From assembly GCA_009924765.1 (NCBI GenBank), contig RFQW01000148.1, positions 1 through 5,170 on the forward strand: 5,170 nucleotides of DNA. Reading direction: 5' to 3'. The translations under genes were made by a program, and so were the position numbers. The stretch is from Planctomycetota bacterium (GTDB lineage: Bacteria > Planctomycetota > Phycisphaerae > Phycisphaerales > SM1A02). Under the pieces are notes generated by a model. That model had not been told where the DNA came from. It made no database searches and saw only the letters and a list, made by a program, of their open reading frames with translations. Positions 1 through 5,170 of this stretch are shown here, piece by piece (the first letter of the stretch is position 1; each line of letters begins with the position of its first letter).

Positions 1-206
1 ACGAGGCCCAGCGCCGAAACGCAGAGCGGATCGCGCAGATCGTCGTAGAACGAGCCGACCTGATCTGCGAGCAACAGGCCCTTGTAGACCACGGTGCGCG
101 ACGAGAAGCTCGGCATGTAGAGCTCGGTCACGCCCGGCAGGGCATGCTTTTCCGCCATGGCGGCCAGGGGGTTCTGCGTCTGCTTGCGGATCGCGAGCAG
201 CTTCTT
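1..206 (-). pseudogene. gltB: Internal fragment of glutamate synthase large subunit (glutaminase domain), joined to the GH10-like frame
   Basis: Residues about 474-539 of the hybrid frame read LLAIRKQTQNPL, then TELYMPSFSSRTVVYKG, then a segment with ADQVGSFYDDL and DPLCVSALGLV. In GltB this is the middle of the class-II glutamine amidotransferase domain, where ERKLYVIRK..., SLSSRTIVYKGM and the stretch leading to HxRFSTNT(F/V)P occur in this order. GltB makes two glutamates from glutamine and 2-oxoglutarate. The roughly 200 residues that normally precede this point, including the N-terminal nucleophile cysteine, are absent; GH10-like sequence stands in their place. The remainder of gltB, if present, lies beyond position 1. 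Typed as pseudogene because the visible part lacks the catalytic N-terminus; it could equally be an intact gltB cut by a chimeric join. Identity as GltB is well supported by motif order, the status is not. Confidence 0.7.
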
Positions 207-1619
207 TGCGGCCGGCTTGGGCACGTTGGCTGCATCAAGCAGACCACATGCGCCGCGCGCGGCCCCCGGCGTGTCGCCCAGTCGCTCCCACACCAGTGTT
301 TCGACGAAGGGCTTCGACAGCGCCACCGTGACCAGACTCGATGCCCACGCCTCCTGCATGGCGGGACTCCATGCGCGTCGCCACCAACCGGCGCCCTTCA
401 CCGGCTCGCTAGGCACGCCCACCGCGCTGAGCATGACCTTGCACTCGAAGCCCATGAAACGGTCGAGCGCGGCGGACACCTGCAGCATGTCGCGTACGCC
501 ATAGCCCGCGGCGCGATCGCCCATGCGCATCTGCATGCCCACGGCGTCGAGGTGGATGCCCTCCTGCATCAGGCGCTCCAGGAATGTCCACGCCGTGATG
601 GATCGCTTGCGATCGCTGATGGTCTCGCCGAAGGGATCGCCCAGTTCCACAAGCGTGCGCGCGCCGCGGCGACTCTGGCGGGCCAGCAGCGCTGCGCGGC
701 GCGTGAGATCGATGCGCTCGGAGTCGCTGAAGGCGTACCACGCGTTGGTGTGCAGCCCGCTGCAGAGGTTCCACAGCGTGGCCACGGCGCGGTAGCGATG
801 CACCACCTGCTCCATGAAGATGTAGCTGCGATCCACGATCGCCTTGTAGTCGCCCTTCAGCTTCTCCATCCACGATGGCACCCAGCCCGGGTCGAAGCAC
901 AGCAGCGGACCCGCCACGATGGGTCGCTTGTGCTGCGCCGCCAGCGCCATCCAGCGATCCACCGCGTCGAAGCGGAACTTGCCCGGCTCCGGCTCGATCT
1001 CGGACCACCGTGTCTCCACCGCCACCACGTCGAATTCCTTGGCCGCGCCGCCCGTCTTCGCCGGATCCAGCCGCGGATCCACGCGCACGCCGATCACGGT
1101 GCTGCTGGCCTTGCGCTGACCGTAGCGACGCTGCAGCGCGCCTTCGGCCTGCATCATGGCCAGTCGCTCGCTCGCCTCGATGGCGGCCACCAGCGACTCG
1201 CGCGCCTTGCCCTCGGCCACCAGCGCGTTGGGCTCGTTCATCGCCTGCACGAACAGCGTGCGCGCACGCTCCCAGATCTTGAAGCTGTCGCCGCCGCTGG
1301 CCGGGTCGAACAGCAGCCACTCCTCGCCCTTTGCGATGTAGCGGCTGATGCGGTGTCGGGCCAGCTCCAGGTTCAGCAAGTAGGGCTCGTCGCGCTGCGG
1401 CAGCAGGCAGGTCTGCAGCATCAGGCAACCCACCGGCTCCGCGTCGAACTCCAGGCACAACGCGGTGGCGGTGCCTTCCTCGGGCCGGCACACCAGACGC
1501 CCGTCGATCAGTTCCACCGTGCCTGCCACCGGCTGGTCGTCTCGACCAAGCAGGTGCGCACGCATGAGCGGCCGCTCGCGCGACGGGCCCTTGGGGTCAT
1601 GGATCAGGAACTGCAGCAT
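1..1619 (-). CDS. GH10-like (xylanase-fold) protein, in-frame with a GltB fragment; C-terminus off the left edge
   Basis: The frame is open for 539 codons from the ATG at 1619 to the window edge; a stop lies in frame upstream at 1647-1649 and no other start lies between. Residues 1-150 form a non-catalytic N-terminal region with no signal peptide. Residues about 180-480 follow the GH10 TIM-barrel order: WSEIEPEPGKF (205-215) matches the family's W-x-x-(I/L)-EPxxGxF strand, WNLCSGLH (283-290) sits where WDVVNEA is expected, GMQMRMG (361-367) matches GLQxH, LSAVGVPS (397-404) sits at the ITELDV site, and GLLDAANVPKP (459-469) is the usual GH10 end. Both catalytic glutamates appear replaced (G288, A399), so xylanase activity is doubtful and a binding or altered role is possible. 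From about residue 474 the protein changes into GltB sequence. The ORF divides divergently from purC. GH10-like fold: fairly sure; function: unknown; the hybrid may be an artefact. Confidence 0.75.
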   Translation of the reverse strand, partial: MLQFLIHDPKGPSRERPLMRAHLLGRDDQPVAGTVELIDGRLVCRPEEGTATALCLEFDAEPVGCLMLQTCLLPQRDEPYLLNLELARHRISRYIAKGEEWLLFDPASGGDSFKIWERARTLFVQAMNEPNALVAEGKARESLVAAIEASERLAMMQAEGALQRRYGQRKASSTVIGVRVDPRLDPAKTGGAAKEFDVVAVETRWSEIEPEPGKFRFDAVDRWMALAAQHKRPIVAGPLLCFDPGWVPSWMEKLKGDYKAIVDRSYIFMEQVVHRYRAVATLWNLCSGLHTNAWYAFSDSERIDLTRRAALLARQSRRGARTLVELGDPFGETISDRKRSITAWTFLERLMQEGIHLDAVGMQMRMGDRAAGYGVRDMLQVSAALDRFMGFECKVMLSAVGVPSEPVKGAGWWRRAWSPAMQEAWASSLVTVALSKPFVETLVWERLGDTPGAARGACGLLDAANVPKPAAKKLLAIRKQTQNPLAAMAEKHALPGVTELYMPSFSSRTVVYKGLLLADQVGSFYDDLRDPLCVSALGL

Positions 1620-1694
1620 CCGTCGGGCGAGTGTAACGGAGCCCGGTCAACTTCCCGGAATGCGGGCGAAAATGCTTCCTCTAAACTGACGCGC
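1620..1694. promoter_or_regulatory. Divergent intergenic region between the GH10-like gene and purC, with candidate -10 hexamers
   Basis: This 75-bp region separates two outward-facing starts and is less G+C-rich than its flanks. On the plus strand TAAACT (1682-1687) ends 7 nt before the purC GTG. On the minus strand TACACT (1635-1630) ends 10 nt before the GH10-like ATG. Neither has a convincing TTGACA-type -35 at 16-18 nt; TTGACC (minus, 1650-1645) is only 9 nt from TACACT. Neither gene has a purine-rich Shine-Dalgarno sequence. The spacings fit leaderless or near-leaderless transcripts, but this is inference from short motifs. Confidence 0.35.
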
Positions 1695-2654
1695 GTGACC
1701 ACGCACGCCCACAGCCTTGCCGATGGCTCCGTGATTTCGACCGACCTGCCGCTGCCGAACAGGCGCCAGGGAAAGGTGCGCGATCTGTACGAACTTCCGC
1801 ACACGCCTGGTGAGCCGGATCGCGTGCTGGTGGTTGCCAGCGACCGCGTGAGCGCCTTCGATGTGGTGATGCCCACGCCCATTCCGCAGAAGGGCGCCCT
1901 GCTCACGCGCATCAGTCTGGAATGGTTCCGCTTCATCCGCTCGCAGCACATCGTGGAGGATCACTTGCTGGGCGCGGATCCCGCGATGGTGCCAGGCCTG
2001 TCCGACGCCGACCGCGCGATGCTGGTGGGTCGCAGCATGATCTGCCGCAAGGTGGACATCGTGCCCATCGAGTGCGTGGTGCGCGGCTGGCTGGCCGGCA
2101 GCGGCTGGCAGGAATATCGCGAGCACGGCGCGGTGTGCGGCGTGAAGCTGCCCGCCGGCCTGCAGAAGTTCGGGCGTCTGCCGGAACCGATCTTCACCCC
2201 CGCCTTCAAGAACGCCGTGGGCCACGACGAGAACTGCACCTTCGCGCAGGCCGCCGAGCGCGTGGGCTTCGATCTGATGGATCGGCTGCAGGCGTTCAGT
2301 CTGGCCATCTACAACGCCGCTGCCGAGCGCTCGCTGCAGCGCGGGCTGGTACTGGCCGACACCAAGTTCGAGTTCGGGTTCGCGCTCGATGCCTCGGGCG
2401 CACCCACCGATCGCCTGCTGCTTGCCGACGAGGTGCTCACGCCCGACTCGAGCCGCTACTGGATGGCCGACACCGTGGGCACCGGCCGCGAACCCGCAAG
2501 TCTGGACAAGCAGTTCCTGCGCGACTGGCTGCTGGCGGAGGAAGCCGCAGGCCGCTGGAATCGCCAGCCACCCGGACCCACGCTGCCCCCCGACATCGTG
2601 CGTCTCACGCGCGAGCGCTACGAGCGCGCGGCCGAGATGCTGGCCGCGCCGTAA
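1695..2654 (+). CDS. purC: Phosphoribosylaminoimidazole-succinocarboxamide (SAICAR) synthase
   Basis: Cytosolic purine-pathway ligase joining CAIR and L-aspartate with ATP to give SAICAR. The 319-residue product is the length of the longer (yeast Ade1-like) PurC type and appears intact. Visible motifs in order: TDLPLP and GKVRDLYEL (residues 16-34, nucleotide-binding loop), DRVSAFD (50-56, family signature), IPQKG (63-67), PIECVVRGWLAGSGW (124-138), PEPIFTPAF followed by GHDEN, DTKFEFG (222-228) and ADEVLTPDSSRYW (from 244). Start chosen at GTG 1695 because homology begins about 15 residues later; a second GTG at 1731 would give a shorter N-terminus just before TDLP. The frame stays open upstream to 144 only because the antisense of the GH10-like gene lacks stops. 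No Shine-Dalgarno is visible; a TANNNT hexamer lies 7 nt upstream. TPAF replaces the commoner TPAT/TPST; the other motifs are conventional. Confidence 0.95.
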   Translation: MTTHAHSLADGSVISTDLPLPNRRQGKVRDLYELPHTPGEPDRVLVVASDRVSAFDVVMPTPIPQKGALLTRISLEWFRFIRSQHIVEDHLLGADPAMVPGLSDADRAMLVGRSMICRKVDIVPIECVVRGWLAGSGWQEYREHGAVCGVKLPAGLQKFGRLPEPIFTPAFKNAVGHDENCTFAQAAERVGFDLMDRLQAFSLAIYNAAAERSLQRGLVLADTKFEFGFALDASGAPTDRLLLADEVLTPDSSRYWMADTVGTGREPASLDKQFLRDWLLAEEAAGRWNRQPPGPTLPPDIVRLTRERYERAAEMLAAP

Positions 2655-2702
2655 CCAAGTCCCATATGAGGGACGGGGGTGTTTATTGGACCGCGCCGCG
2701 CC
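2655..2702. other. Convergent gap between purC and folD with a small palindrome
   Basis: Only 48 bp separate the purC stop from the folD stop. GTCCC (2659-2663) and GGGAC (2670-2674) form a perfect 5-bp stem around a 6-nt A/T-rich loop. An outer CCAA (2655-2658) and TTGG (2686-2689) could also pair, leaving an asymmetric internal loop. On the plus strand the stem is followed by five Gs and then TGTTTATT; on the minus strand by TTGG. Neither is a canonical U-tract, so termination here is uncertain. The composition differs from the flanking genes, and a degraded REP-like palindrome is an alternative reading. Confidence 0.3.
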
Positions 2703-3546
2703 TCACCGCAGGCAGGCATCCGCCACATTGCGAAGTAGCATCGCGACCGTCATCGGCCCAACGCCACCAGGCACCGGCGTGATGAAACCGGCCACCTGAC
2801 GCACGGCCTCGAAATCCACATCGCCGCTCGTGGTGGTCACGCCCGAAGCATCCAGCTTGCGGTGAATGCCCACGTCGATCACCACCGCACCGGGCTTGAT
2901 CCAGTCGGCCTTCACCAGATGTTGCACGCCTGCCGCCACCACCAGCACATCGGCCGTGCGAGCGATGGCCGCCATGTCGCGCGTGAACTTGTTGCCGCTG
3001 GTCACCGTGGCCTCGGCGCGCATCAGCAGCACCGCCACCGGCTTGCCCACGATGTTGCTCGCCCCCACCACCACGCAGTGCGCGCCGCGCAGCGTCACGC
3101 CGCTGGCTTCCACCAACTCCACCACCGCGCGCGCCGTGCATGGCACCAGGCTGCGGCGGCCGTAGACCACGTTGCCGATGTTGGCGGGATTCACGCCTTC
3201 CACGTCCTTGTCGGGCGCGATCAGACTCTGCACGCGCTCCACATCCACGCCCGTCGGCAACGGCAGGTGCACCATGATCGCGCGCACCGACTCGTCCTCG
3301 TTCAGCAGCAGCACGCGGCCGGCCACTTCCTCGAAACCGCTGCCCTCGGGCAGGCGATGCAGGCGGTACTCGATGCCCACTTCGCCGCAGGTTCGCGCCT
3401 GATTCTGCGCGTACAGCTCGGCCGCGGAGTCGTTGCCAACCAACCGCATCGAGCCGCGCAGGCCGCCCCGCCTTGGCGATGCGCTCGCGCACCTGGTTTC
3501 GAACCGCCGCTGAAAGGGCCTTGCCGTCGAGGATCTTGGCGCTCAT
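2703..3546 (-). CDS. folD: Methylenetetrahydrofolate dehydrogenase/cyclohydrolase FolD, with an apparent frameshift
   Basis: FolD interconverts 5,10-methylene-, 5,10-methenyl- and 10-formyl-tetrahydrofolate in the cytosol using NAD(P). The N-terminus MSAKILDGKAL (ATG 3546) continues to residue 35 in one frame, then homology jumps to another frame at VGNDSAAELY and runs to the TGA at 2703-2705. Adding 2 nt near 3443 restores ...LDAV-L-VGND... and a 281-residue protein, a normal FolD length. Other motifs, in corrected numbering: VHLPLP (93-98), PDKDVEGVNPANIG (112-125), PCT (136-138), the nucleotide-binding VVVGASNIVGKP (159-170) and near the end PVPGGVGPMTVAMLL. Three active-site positions are atypical: Gln50 for the catalytic Lys, His94 for Gln and Glu117 for Asp. 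An ATG at 3558 is an alternative start; 3546 is preferred by homology. No Shine-Dalgarno; TATGCT lies 7 nt upstream. Identity is certain; whether the gene is truly broken is not. Confidence 0.88.
3436..3447 (-). other. folD: Probable frameshift site in folD (about 2 nt missing)
   Basis: Upstream codons in the frame of ATG 3546 end in Arg-Leu-Asp-Ala-Val (through about 3442); downstream FolD homology resumes at Leu-Val-Gly-Asn-Asp in the frame of 3443. The site is a short tandem repeat, CCAACCAAC on the plus strand (3436-3444). Losing one dinucleotide from an ancestral GTGTTGGTTGG (coding strand) would give exactly the observed sequence. Slippage, sequencing error or a true mutation are all compatible. 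Confidence 0.7.
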
Positions 3547-3585
3547 CGCGCGGAGCATACGGCCCGGTAGCATCCGTGCTTCTTC
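3547..3585. promoter_or_regulatory. Divergent promoter region of folD and the thioredoxin-like gene
   Basis: The two start codons are 51 bp apart, so both promoters must overlap or lie inside coding sequence. Minus-strand TATGCT (3559-3554) ends 7 nt before the folD ATG. Plus-strand TAGCAT (3568-3573) would start transcription near 3580, leaving a leader of about 18 nt that carries the Shine-Dalgarno at 3586-3591. No clear -35 boxes accompany either hexamer. Inferred from motifs alone. Confidence 0.3.
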
Positions 3586-3591
3586 AAGGAG
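3586..3591 (+). promoter_or_regulatory. Shine-Dalgarno sequence of the thioredoxin-like gene
   Basis: AAGGAG lies 6 nt before ATG 3598. An in-frame TAG at 3568-3570 excludes any upstream start, so this site fixes the start codon. It is the only strong ribosome binding site among the three complete gene starts plus folD in the window. Confidence 0.85.
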
Positions 3592-3597
3592 AAAACC

Positions 3598-4653
3598 ATG
3601 CTCACCGCCGCCCTTCTCGCCCTCTCGCTCGCCGCCGACCCCGCCGCACTCGACATCGGATCGAAGGCGCCAACGATGGCGCAGGAAACCTGGATCAAGG
3701 GCGACGCCGTCAACGGCTTCGAGCCCGGCAAGATCTACGTGGTGGAATTCTGGGCCACCTGGTGCGGCCCGTGCATCAAGAGCATTCCGCATCTCAGCGC
3801 CACGCAGAAGGCGCACCCCGAGGTGACGGTGATGGGCATCGCCGCCAGCGAGCGCAAGAAGAAGGACCAGCCCGACACGCGCCTCGACGGCCTGAAGACC
3901 TTCGTGGAGAAGAAGGGCGACGACATGGCCTACCGCGTGGCCTTCGACGAGGACCGCAGCATGGGCAAGGCGTGGATGGACGCCGCGGGCCAGAACGGCA
4001 TTCCCTGCGCGTTCATCGTGGGCAAGGACGGCATGATCGAGTGGATCGGCCACCCCATGGGCATGGACGAGCCGCTGGCCGCCGTGCTGGCTGGCAAGTG
4101 GGATCGCAACAAGGCGAAGAGCGAAGCCGAGGCCGAGAAGGCGATGGAAGCCTTCATGGAGAAGGAACTGCCCAAGCTGGCCAAGGCCGCCGAGGCAAGC
4201 GGCGACTGGAAGCCCGTCACCGCGCGCATCGACGAGATGGCCGCCAAGTCGAGCGACCCCACGCAGCTGCGCATGCTGAAGTTCCAGGTGCTGTCGCAGG
4301 CCGATCAGAACGCCGAAGCCATCGCCACCGCCAAGCAGCTGCTCGACGCCAAGATCGGCGCCGAGGGCTTCAACATGATCGCCTGGACCATCGCCACCGA
4401 GATGGACGACAAGGGCCGCGACCTGAACGTTGCGCTGTCGGCCGCCAACAAGGCCGTGGAAGCCTCCAAGGGCGAGGATCCGATGGTGCTCGACACCCAG
4501 GCCCGCGTGTACTGGGAGATGGGCAACGGCGCCAAGGCCGCGGAGATCGCGACCAAGGCCGTTGCGCTGGCCGAGAAGTCCGGCGTGTCCGGCGAAGTGT
4601 TGAGCGACATGCAGTCGTCGCTGAAGCAGTACAAGGGCGGCTCGAAGAAGTGA
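3598..4653 (+). CDS. TlpA-like thioredoxin-fold protein with a TPR-like C-terminal region
   Basis: 351 residues. Residues 1-13 are a short hydrophobic segment ending SLAA-DP, which looks like a minimal signal peptide but lacks the usual basic residues; export is likely but unproven. Residues about 20-165 form a TlpA/redoxin-type thioredoxin domain: GSKAP (21-25), VVEFWATWCGPC (48-59) with redox pair Cys56/Cys59, and the cis-proline loop GIPCAFIVGKDG (134-145). The cis-Pro136 is followed by an extra Cys137 where Thr/Ala is usual. Residues about 170-208 are a charged helical linker. Residues about 215-345 are Ala-rich helical pairs resembling tetratricopeptide repeats, for example AEAIATAKQLLDAK and AKAAEIATKAVALAEK. 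Probable role: thiol-disulfide exchange on exported or periplasmic proteins with the repeat region as partner-binding platform; the partner is unknown. Codon use is strongly biased to AAG, GCC and GAG. Alone on its strand, no partner gene such as CcdA nearby. Confidence 0.88.
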   Translation: MLTAALLALSLAADPAALDIGSKAPTMAQETWIKGDAVNGFEPGKIYVVEFWATWCGPCIKSIPHLSATQKAHPEVTVMGIAASERKKKDQPDTRLDGLKTFVEKKGDDMAYRVAFDEDRSMGKAWMDAAGQNGIPCAFIVGKDGMIEWIGHPMGMDEPLAAVLAGKWDRNKAKSEAEAEKAMEAFMEKELPKLAKAAEASGDWKPVTARIDEMAAKSSDPTQLRMLKFQVLSQADQNAEAIATAKQLLDAKIGAEGFNMIAWTIATEMDDKGRDLNVALSAANKAVEASKGEDPMVLDTQARVYWEMGNGAKAAEIATKAVALAEKSGVSGEVLSDMQSSLKQYKGGSKK

Positions 4654-4658
4654 CGCGC

Positions 4659-4673
4659 AGCGCGAGACGCGCT
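4659..4673. terminator. GC hairpin between convergent stop codons
   Basis: AGCGCG (4659-4664) and CGCGCT (4668-4673) form a perfect 6-bp stem with a 3-nt loop. It occupies nearly all of the 19 bp between the plus-strand stop (4651-4653) and the minus-strand stop (4673-4675). There is no T-tract on either strand, so it is at best a weak or factor-assisted bidirectional terminator, and in DNA this rich in G+C it may be chance. Confidence 0.3.
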
Positions 4674-5170
4674 CAGCCCACCGCCACTTCGCACTGCTCG
4701 GCCGCGCTTCGGTAGATCGCGTCGATCGCCGCCTGCACCGCGCGTCCCTGCGTGGCCGTGGCCACTGGCTCGCCACCCTGCTCTAGCAGTTGCTTGAACG
4801 CGCGCGACTGCGCGTCCCACCCCTGCTGCATGGGATCATCGGCCACGAAGTGCGGCGACAGATCGGCCGGCACGCCGATCGACTCGGTTGCCAGCGTCAG
4901 CTTGCGATCCTGCAGGCCGAACTGGCAGCCACCCGCCTCGCCGAAGATCGCCAGCCCATCGGGCAGCGCATTGTCGGGCACATTCATCGCCCACGTGGCG
5001 TTCAACTCGATGGTGGCACCGCCCTCGCAGCGCAGCAGCGCCGTGACATGGTCCTCCACATCGCAGGTGCCCTTGAAGTCCGGCGGCCCCGCCCACATGT
5101 TGGTGTGCGCATAGTGCTCCATGCGCTTGCCGAAGGTCGAATAGATCGCGCCGCTGGCGCGCAGCACCTT
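4673..5170 (-). CDS. Gfo/Idh/MocA-family oxidoreductase, C-terminal part (N-terminus off the right edge)
   Basis: The frame is open from the right edge (Lys codon at 5170-5168) through 165 codons to a TGA at 4675-4673. The GTG at 5167 falls inside the conserved region and is not the real start. The sequence matches the C-terminal alpha/beta domain of Gfo/Idh/MocA dehydrogenases: VRAS/LRASGAIYSTFG, then DVEDHVTALLRCEGGATIEL (the DVEDxAxAxIRFxxGAT motif), NATWAMN, and a final amphipathic stretch ending AVQAAIDAIYRSAAEQCEV, which resembles the family's usual LRVIEAIYRSAxxGxxV end. Members use NAD(P) bound by an N-terminal Rossmann fold, which is outside this window, and oxidise or reduce sugars, inositols and related compounds. 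The substrate cannot be told from this part. It converges on the thioredoxin-like gene. Confidence 0.88.
   Translation of the reverse strand, partial: KVLRASGAIYSTFGKRMEHYAHTNMWAGPPDFKGTCDVEDHVTALLRCEGGATIELNATWAMNVPDNALPDGLAIFGEAGGCQFGLQDRKLTLATESIGVPADLSPHFVADDPMQQGWDAQSRAFKQLLEQGGEPVATATQGRAVQAAIDAIYRSAAEQCEVAVG

Noticed and set aside
409..1491. 360-codon minus-strand ORF
   Set aside because: Frame shadow of the GH10-like gene; Arg/Gly/Ala-rich translation with no domain, while the overlapping frame from 1619 shows coherent GH10 motifs.
144..1694. Long plus-strand open frame continuous with purC, which would give an 836-residue protein
   Set aside because: Upstream of 1695 it is the antisense of the GH10-like frame and has low-complexity His/Arg/Ala-rich translation with no recognisable domain; PurC homology begins near 1740.
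2703..3449. A 248-residue FolD starting at ATG 3449
   Set aside because: This start would omit the N-terminal helix and first strand, which are clearly encoded just upstream in the neighbouring frame; a frameshift explains the data better.
3430..3450. Programmed ribosomal frameshift in folD
   Set aside because: No X-XXY-YYZ slippery heptamer, strong stimulatory stem or internal Shine-Dalgarno is evident, and FolD is not known to use frameshifting.
2862..4715. 617-codon plus-strand ORF
   Set aside because: Antisense of folD and wrong frame of the thioredoxin-like gene; His/Arg-rich with no motif.
2683..4776. 697-codon minus-strand ORF across folD and the thioredoxin-like gene
   Set aside because: It is the antisense of the thioredoxin-like gene and an off-frame of folD. 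Only its short segment at 3546-3443 is real, being the FolD N-terminus.
1..5170. CRISPR array, tRNA/rRNA gene, insertion sequence or defence system
   Set aside because: No spaced direct repeats, cloverleaf, terminal inverted repeats, transposase or defence motifs were seen; coding sequence leaves only four gaps, all under 80 bp.

Overview
The window is G+C-rich (about two-thirds by eye), fully bacterial and densely coding. Its best-fitting source is a member of the Planctomycetota, probably a Phycisphaerae-type lineage. This rests on a glycoside-hydrolase-10-like protein with no signal peptide and degenerate catalytic motifs, a FolD with unusual active-site residues, a periplasmic-type thioredoxin/TPR protein and a Gfo/Idh/MocA oxidoreductase. 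The phylum assignment is an inference from protein style; no rRNA or other marker is present.

Layout, left to right. Positions 1-1619 (minus) are one uninterrupted reading frame that starts as a GH10-like protein and near position 200 becomes, in frame, the interior of the glutaminase domain of glutamate synthase large subunit (GltB), running off the left edge. Positions 1620-1694 are a divergent intergenic region. Positions 1695-2654 (plus) are an intact purC (SAICAR synthase). A 48-bp convergent gap with a small palindrome follows. Positions 2703-3546 (minus) are folD, recognisable along its whole length but split between two frames by an apparent 2-nt loss near 3443. Positions 3547-3597 are a divergent intergenic region. 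Positions 3598-4653 (plus) are a TlpA-like thioredoxin-fold protein with a helical-repeat C-terminus. A 19-bp convergent gap with a GC hairpin follows. Positions 4673-5170 (minus) are the C-terminal part of a Gfo/Idh/MocA oxidoreductase, cut by the right edge.

The five genes alternate strictly in strand (- + - + -), so no operon is visible and each gene probably has its own promoter. PurC and FolD both feed purine synthesis, FolD through one-carbon folate units, and GltB belongs to ammonia assimilation. The proximity looks like ordinary housekeeping scatter, not a dedicated pathway cluster. I see no mobile element, CRISPR array, RNA gene or defence-type system.

Most worth a second look are: the in-frame GH10-like/GltB junction (real fusion, deletion or chimeric assembly); the folD frameshift; the simultaneous replacement of three mechanistically important FolD residues; the absence of both catalytic glutamates in the GH10-like domain; and TANNNT hexamers placed 7-10 nt before three start codons that lack a Shine-Dalgarno sequence, which suggests leaderless or near-leaderless mRNAs. 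Two broken-looking housekeeping genes in 5 kb make sequencing or assembly error a serious possibility.
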